A stretch of 17,859 nucleotides of DNA from CAZFQG01 sp964520785 (GTDB lineage Bacteria; Planctomycetota; Planctomycetia; Pirellulales; Thermoguttaceae): NCBI GenBank assembly GCA_964520785.1, contig CAZFQG010000132.1:1-17859 (forward strand), written 5' to 3'. The translations under genes were made by a program, and so were the position numbers. The notes below the pieces were generated by a model, which was given only the letters and a program-made list of their open reading frames with translations, was not told the origin of the DNA and did not search any database. Of this stretch, positions 14,937 through 17,859 are shown piece after piece. Numbering within the stretch: position 1 is the stretch's first letter; every line of letters begins with the position of its first letter.

Positions 14937-17859
14937 TCAATCCCATCCCAGCAGCATCACCAGATCGACGGCGGAGGCCGGGGCGGTCTTTTTCGTACCC
15001 GGCTTGCGGAGGGATTCGAGTTCCCGGAGCCAGGCGGCTTCCGCGAGTAATCGGGTGGCCGACCGGAAGTCGGCACCGGCGCGGGAAGTCCGCTCCGAGA
15101 GTGCCGGTTCTTCCGTGGAGGGATGCAGCGGGGACGTGGCGGCGATGACCCGACCCCAATTCGCGCGGACGATATCCAGGTCGGCGGCACCGACCTGCCC
15201 GTCGCCATTGGCGTCGCCGCGACCGAGGTCTCCCGGCGTGACGGCCTTCCCCCAGTTGGCCCGCACGATATCCAGATCGCTCGCCCCGACCTTCCCATCC
15301 CCATCCAGGTCACCCGTCACCTGTCGCGGGGAATTGGCGGCGCCGGGGGTTCCGTGCTCGATGGTGCTGGCGTACCAATTGGCCGGATCGTTGTAGTCGG
15401 CCTCGGTGTCGACCACCTCCAGGGACGGGCCGTCTCCGTCGGCGAGGACCGGCCACGGCGGGTCATCCGAGTAGGTGAACGCGAGGACGACCGTGCCGAA
15501 AGCATCGTACAGGACGAGCGTCTCGCCGCCGTTGGAGAGCTTTCCCGAGTACTCTCCCGCGATCGGCAACCCGGTTCCGTAGCGGGCCTCGAACGCCTCG
15601 CGGTTTTTCACCACCAGGACGTACGCTCCGGGCTCGAGCGAGGTGACTTCGGAGTCGGTGAAATCGAATTCAATTCCGTCGCTCAATCGGACGCCGGCGA
15701 GGTTCATCGGCTGTTCGGACGTGTTGAGCAACTCGATGAATTCGAAATCGTCGTCGCCGAAACTCGGATTCACCGCCAACTCCGCCGGCGTGGGATTCTT
15801 GGGGTGATAGTGGAGTTCGGTGATGCGCAAGTGTTTCGGCACGGGATTCGCGTCGAAATGGCTCGTGACGAGGATGGTATCGCTCGCGAGCGGATCTCCC
15901 CGGAAATCGACCGCGTGGAGCGTGATTTCGTTCTCTCCGAGATTCAGTGGTACGACCACCCTCCAGTCATCGAGGCCGGTCCACTCGACGTCGAGCGGTT
16001 CGGCGGCGTCTCCCAGATAGATGTCGCGGACGTTCACCCAACCATTCCCCACGAGGGTGGCGAAGCCGTCGTTATCCGTATCGGTGAACGGATTGCCGCC
16101 GTTGGTGGTAATGGCGAAGGAGACCGGCGGGATATCGGAGTTGAGTTGGGAGAGCGCGTAATTGCTCCGCGCGTTGATGAAACTCAGGTGGCCCGACCAA
16201 TCCTGGCCGGGTAGGAGGGCCGCGTAGTGGTTCGTCCAATACCCCATGTACGATTGGTTATAGGTGGTCGTACAGATATCGTGGATGTGGCCGTAGTAGA
16301 GTCGTTTGTAGTTCGGAAGCGACGTGATTTTCCGAAGGTCGGAGTTGGCGAAGAGGCTGCGGTACGCGTCGAAGAAACCGTCCAAGTCGTAAGGAAAGTA
16401 CAGGGCTCTTCCGTCCTCGGGTCGGATGTAGAAATAGGCGTTGTGGTTGAGTTGGCCGCTGGCGTAGTTGTCTCCGGCGCCGAACAGTCCGGCCAGGGCG
16501 AAAGCCCTGAGGAACTGGTCGACGTCGACGAATTCCTCGAGGTTTTCGAAGAAATAGGTTCCGGTGGTTCCGAAGAAACGCGCGAAGTCGATTAACGGCT
16601 GGTAGTCGTCGGCGTCGCGGTTGATCTTATTGATGAATGTCCACCGGTAGTTCTCCTTGTCGGTTCCATGGCTGCGGACGTGCGTTTGGATGACCTGATC
16701 GGGATTGGGGAGTTTCAATCCCTGGGGAGATCCGTCGACCGTCGTGGTCGGATAGTAGATCAGCTCGAACTCGAAGAGGTGCCCGTCGGCGCCGTCGACG
16801 AACTGGGTATCCAGCAGTTCATCGCCGAAGCGGGTCAACATCAGTTCCGCGGTCGTCGTGAGCGACGCGTCGGAAGGAATTACCTTGACGAGGTCGTTGT
16901 AATTGCTGATGAAGTCCCCCGCGCCGTTGATGAGCGCCCGGTAAAGGAACTCGCGCTGGCCCGGATTCGACGCCTCGGACCGGTCGACGGCGACCGTGGT
17001 ATGGATTCCGTTGAAGAGCCGGTCCGGGTTGAAGGCGATGTTGAACCCGACCCGGACCGCGCTGTTGCGGCCGCGCTGGCTGCTCTTCAACCGGACGCCC
17101 ACGTCGTAGTAGACGACGCTCTCGTCGTAGATGACGGTCGCCGGGAGTCTCGCGTTGCTCATCACGTTCGTCGGCTCGTGCAGCCGCGCCGTGTCCTCGG
17201 GGGACATGATAATCCGGAAGGTGTGGAGGCCGTTGGTCGCCGCCAGACCGTCGTTCACCTTCAGGAACGCTCCCCCGTCCCGGCCTTTGGCCGGGTACGT
17301 CGACACGGCTCCCAATCCATCCGTCGCGGCGACGTAGAACCCCAGGACGTTCGAAGCGCCCTGGCCCGGCAGTACCACCTCGTACTTCCCGCCGCCGTGG
17401 TTCACCATGTTGACGGAAGTCCACGCCCCGGCGTTCCAACGATACCAGAGCTTGCAGGAGGAGACGGAGTCGGGGTCGTCCGCAAACGTGGTGATGCGGA
17501 TCGGTTCGCCCGGCGCCGGCACGACCGGCGCATGATAGAGGTCGCGGAAGGTCGGGCCGATGTTCGACTGAAGGGTCGAGTTCGGTGAACCCGGCGTACC
17601 GGAAGTCGCCGGTTGCTCCAGTACGGTGGTCCGCGCCAGACGGTTGAAATAGAGCCGCGTATTCAGCAGGGGGGAGCCGGCCAGCCATTTCGCCCGGAAG
17701 GAGATTTCGTACGTCCGCCCGTTGACGATATCAACGTTTCCGACCAGCGTCGTTTCGGCGTGGTTGTGCATGTGTTCCGTCGGACCGGTCGCGATGAGAT
17801 GCAAGACCTTGTTGGCGGGATCGTCCGGGTCGACGATCACGCGGCTGGTCTCGTGATTT
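14937..17859 (-). CDS. CotH kinase-like / lamin-tail domain / dockerin protein, 5' end outside the window
   Basis: About 973 residues are visible, and the frame stays open to the right edge, so the N-terminus is missing. The GTG at 17840 is an internal Val codon, since coding sequence like NHETSR precedes it. In order: a beta-rich carbohydrate-binding-like segment (about 17300-17859); a CotH kinase-like domain (about 16130-17130), with SHGTDKENYRW, DNYASGQLNHNAYFYI and FPYDLDGFFD, the Asp-rich metal motif of the family; a lamin-tail (LTD) domain (about 15345-15840, LRITELHYHPKNPTP and FEFIELLNTSEQ); and two dockerin-like units (15153-15314). CotH family members phosphorylate proteins, but this secreted multi-domain type has no proven role. 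After the dockerin there is a 70-residue tail ending AVDLVMLLGWD, not a PEP-CTERM signal, so anchoring must differ from the cluster proteins. Confidence 0.87.
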   Translation of the reverse strand, partial: NHETSRVIVDPDDPANKVLHLIATGPTEHMHNHAETTLVGNVDIVNGRTYEISFRAKWLAGSPLLNTRLYFNRLARTTVLEQPATSGTPGSPNSTLQSNIGPTFRDLYHAPVVPAPGEPIRITTFADDPDSVSSCKLWYRWNAGAWTSVNMVNHGGGKYEVVLPGQGASNVLGFYVAATDGLGAVSTYPAKGRDGGAFLKVNDGLAATNGLHTFRIIMSPEDTARLHEPTNVMSNARLPATVIYDESVVYYDVGVRLKSSQRGRNSAVRVGFNIAFNPDRLFNGIHTTVAVDRSEASNPGQREFLYRALINGAGDFISNYNDLVKVIPSDASLTTTAELMLTRFGDELLDTQFVDGADGHLFEFELIYYPTTTVDGSPQGLKLPNPDQVIQTHVRSHGTDKENYRWTFINKINRDADDYQPLIDFARFFGTTGTYFFENLEEFVDVDQFLRAFALAGLFGAGDNYASGQLNHNAYFYIRPEDGRALYFPYDLDGFFDAYRSLFANSDLRKITSLPNYKRLYYGHIHDICTTTYNQSYMGYWTNHYAALLPGQDWSGHLSFINARSNYALSQLNSDIPPVSFAITTNGGNPFTDTDNDGFATLVGNGWVNVRDIYLGDAAEPLDVEWTGLDDWRVVVPLNLGENEITLHAVDFRGDPLASDTILVTSHFDANPVPKHLRITELHYHPKNPTPAELAVNPSFGDDDFEFIELLNTSEQPMNLAGVRLSDGIEFDFTDSEVTSLEPGAYVLVVKNREAFEARYGTGLPIAGEYSGKLSNGGETLVLYDAFGTVVLAFTYSDDPPWPVLADGDGPSLEVVDTEADYNDPANWYASTIEHGTPGAANSPRQVTGDLDGDGKVGASDLDIVRANWGKAVTPGDLGRGDANGDGQVGAADLDIVRANWGRVIAATSPLHPSTEEPALSERTSRAGADFRSATRLLAEAAWLRELESLRKPGTKKTAPASAVDLVMLLGWD
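15153..15314 (-). repeat. Tandem dockerin-unit repeat, cassette 3
   Basis: Units at 15153-15218 and 15249-15314 (66 nt each, 96-nt period) encode GDANGDGQVGAADLDIV and GDLDGDGKVGASDLDIV loops. DNA such as CGGACGATATCCA is shared with the cassette at 5919-6080, pointing to recent common origin or exchange. Confidence 0.85.

Noticed and set aside
14706..15050. Plus-strand frame across the end of the small secreted-protein gene and the CotH-like gene
   Set aside because: It overlaps both real genes and its translation has no recognisable domain.
16668..17588. Plus-strand frame opposite the CotH-like gene
   Set aside because: Low-complexity Val/Arg/Glu-rich antisense shadow of a gene with recognised domains on the other strand.
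1..17859. tRNA, CRISPR, insertion sequence or prophage
   Set aside because: I looked for cloverleaf sequences, regularly spaced repeats and transposase or phage proteins. The only periodic repeats are the dockerin units, which are coding.

Overview
The window looks like a chromosomal segment of a planctomycete (Planctomycetota). The evidence is the high GC content, two different ECF sigma factors (one next to a giant Ser/Thr kinase with WD40 repeats, one overlapping a FecR-type membrane protein), a DUF1559 pseudopilin-like protein with an H-X9-DG signature, and secreted LamG/dockerin proteins ending in PEP-CTERM sorting tails. I saw no tRNA, rRNA, CRISPR array, IS element or phage gene.

Left region (1-4326, + strand): an ECF sigma factor is followed after 92 bp by a transmembrane Ser/Thr kinase carrying 14 WD40 repeats. 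This is the sigma/kinase signalling pair typical of planctomycetes. A 483-bp gene-free stretch (4327-4809) follows. It holds a nested, REP-like inverted repeat between the end of the kinase gene and the end of the convergent minus-strand cluster.

Middle region (4810-13880, - strand, transcribed right to left): seven same-strand genes. In transcription order they are: a calcineurin-like phosphoesterase without a Tat signal; an ECF sigma factor; a FecR-domain membrane protein overlapping it by ATGA, with a LamG-like C-terminus; a DUF1559 pseudopilin-like protein; a secreted phosphoesterase-LamG-dockerin-PEP-CTERM fusion; a LamG-dockerin-PEP-CTERM protein; and a Tat-exported phosphoesterase that is a clear paralogue (about 60% identical) of the first gene. 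My reading is that this is one locus in which an ECF/FecR unit controls a set of exported, surface-attached phosphoesterases and carbohydrate-binding-like proteins. The substrate is unknown. This is the best candidate for an undescribed system in the window.

Right region (13881-17859): a small divergent gene for a secreted protein of unknown function on the + strand, then the 3' part of a large minus-strand gene for a secreted CotH-kinase-like / lamin-tail / dockerin protein, whose start lies beyond the right edge. Three proteins in the window carry the same two-unit dockerin-like cassette with an identical 96-nt period, which ties the CotH-like protein to the middle cluster.
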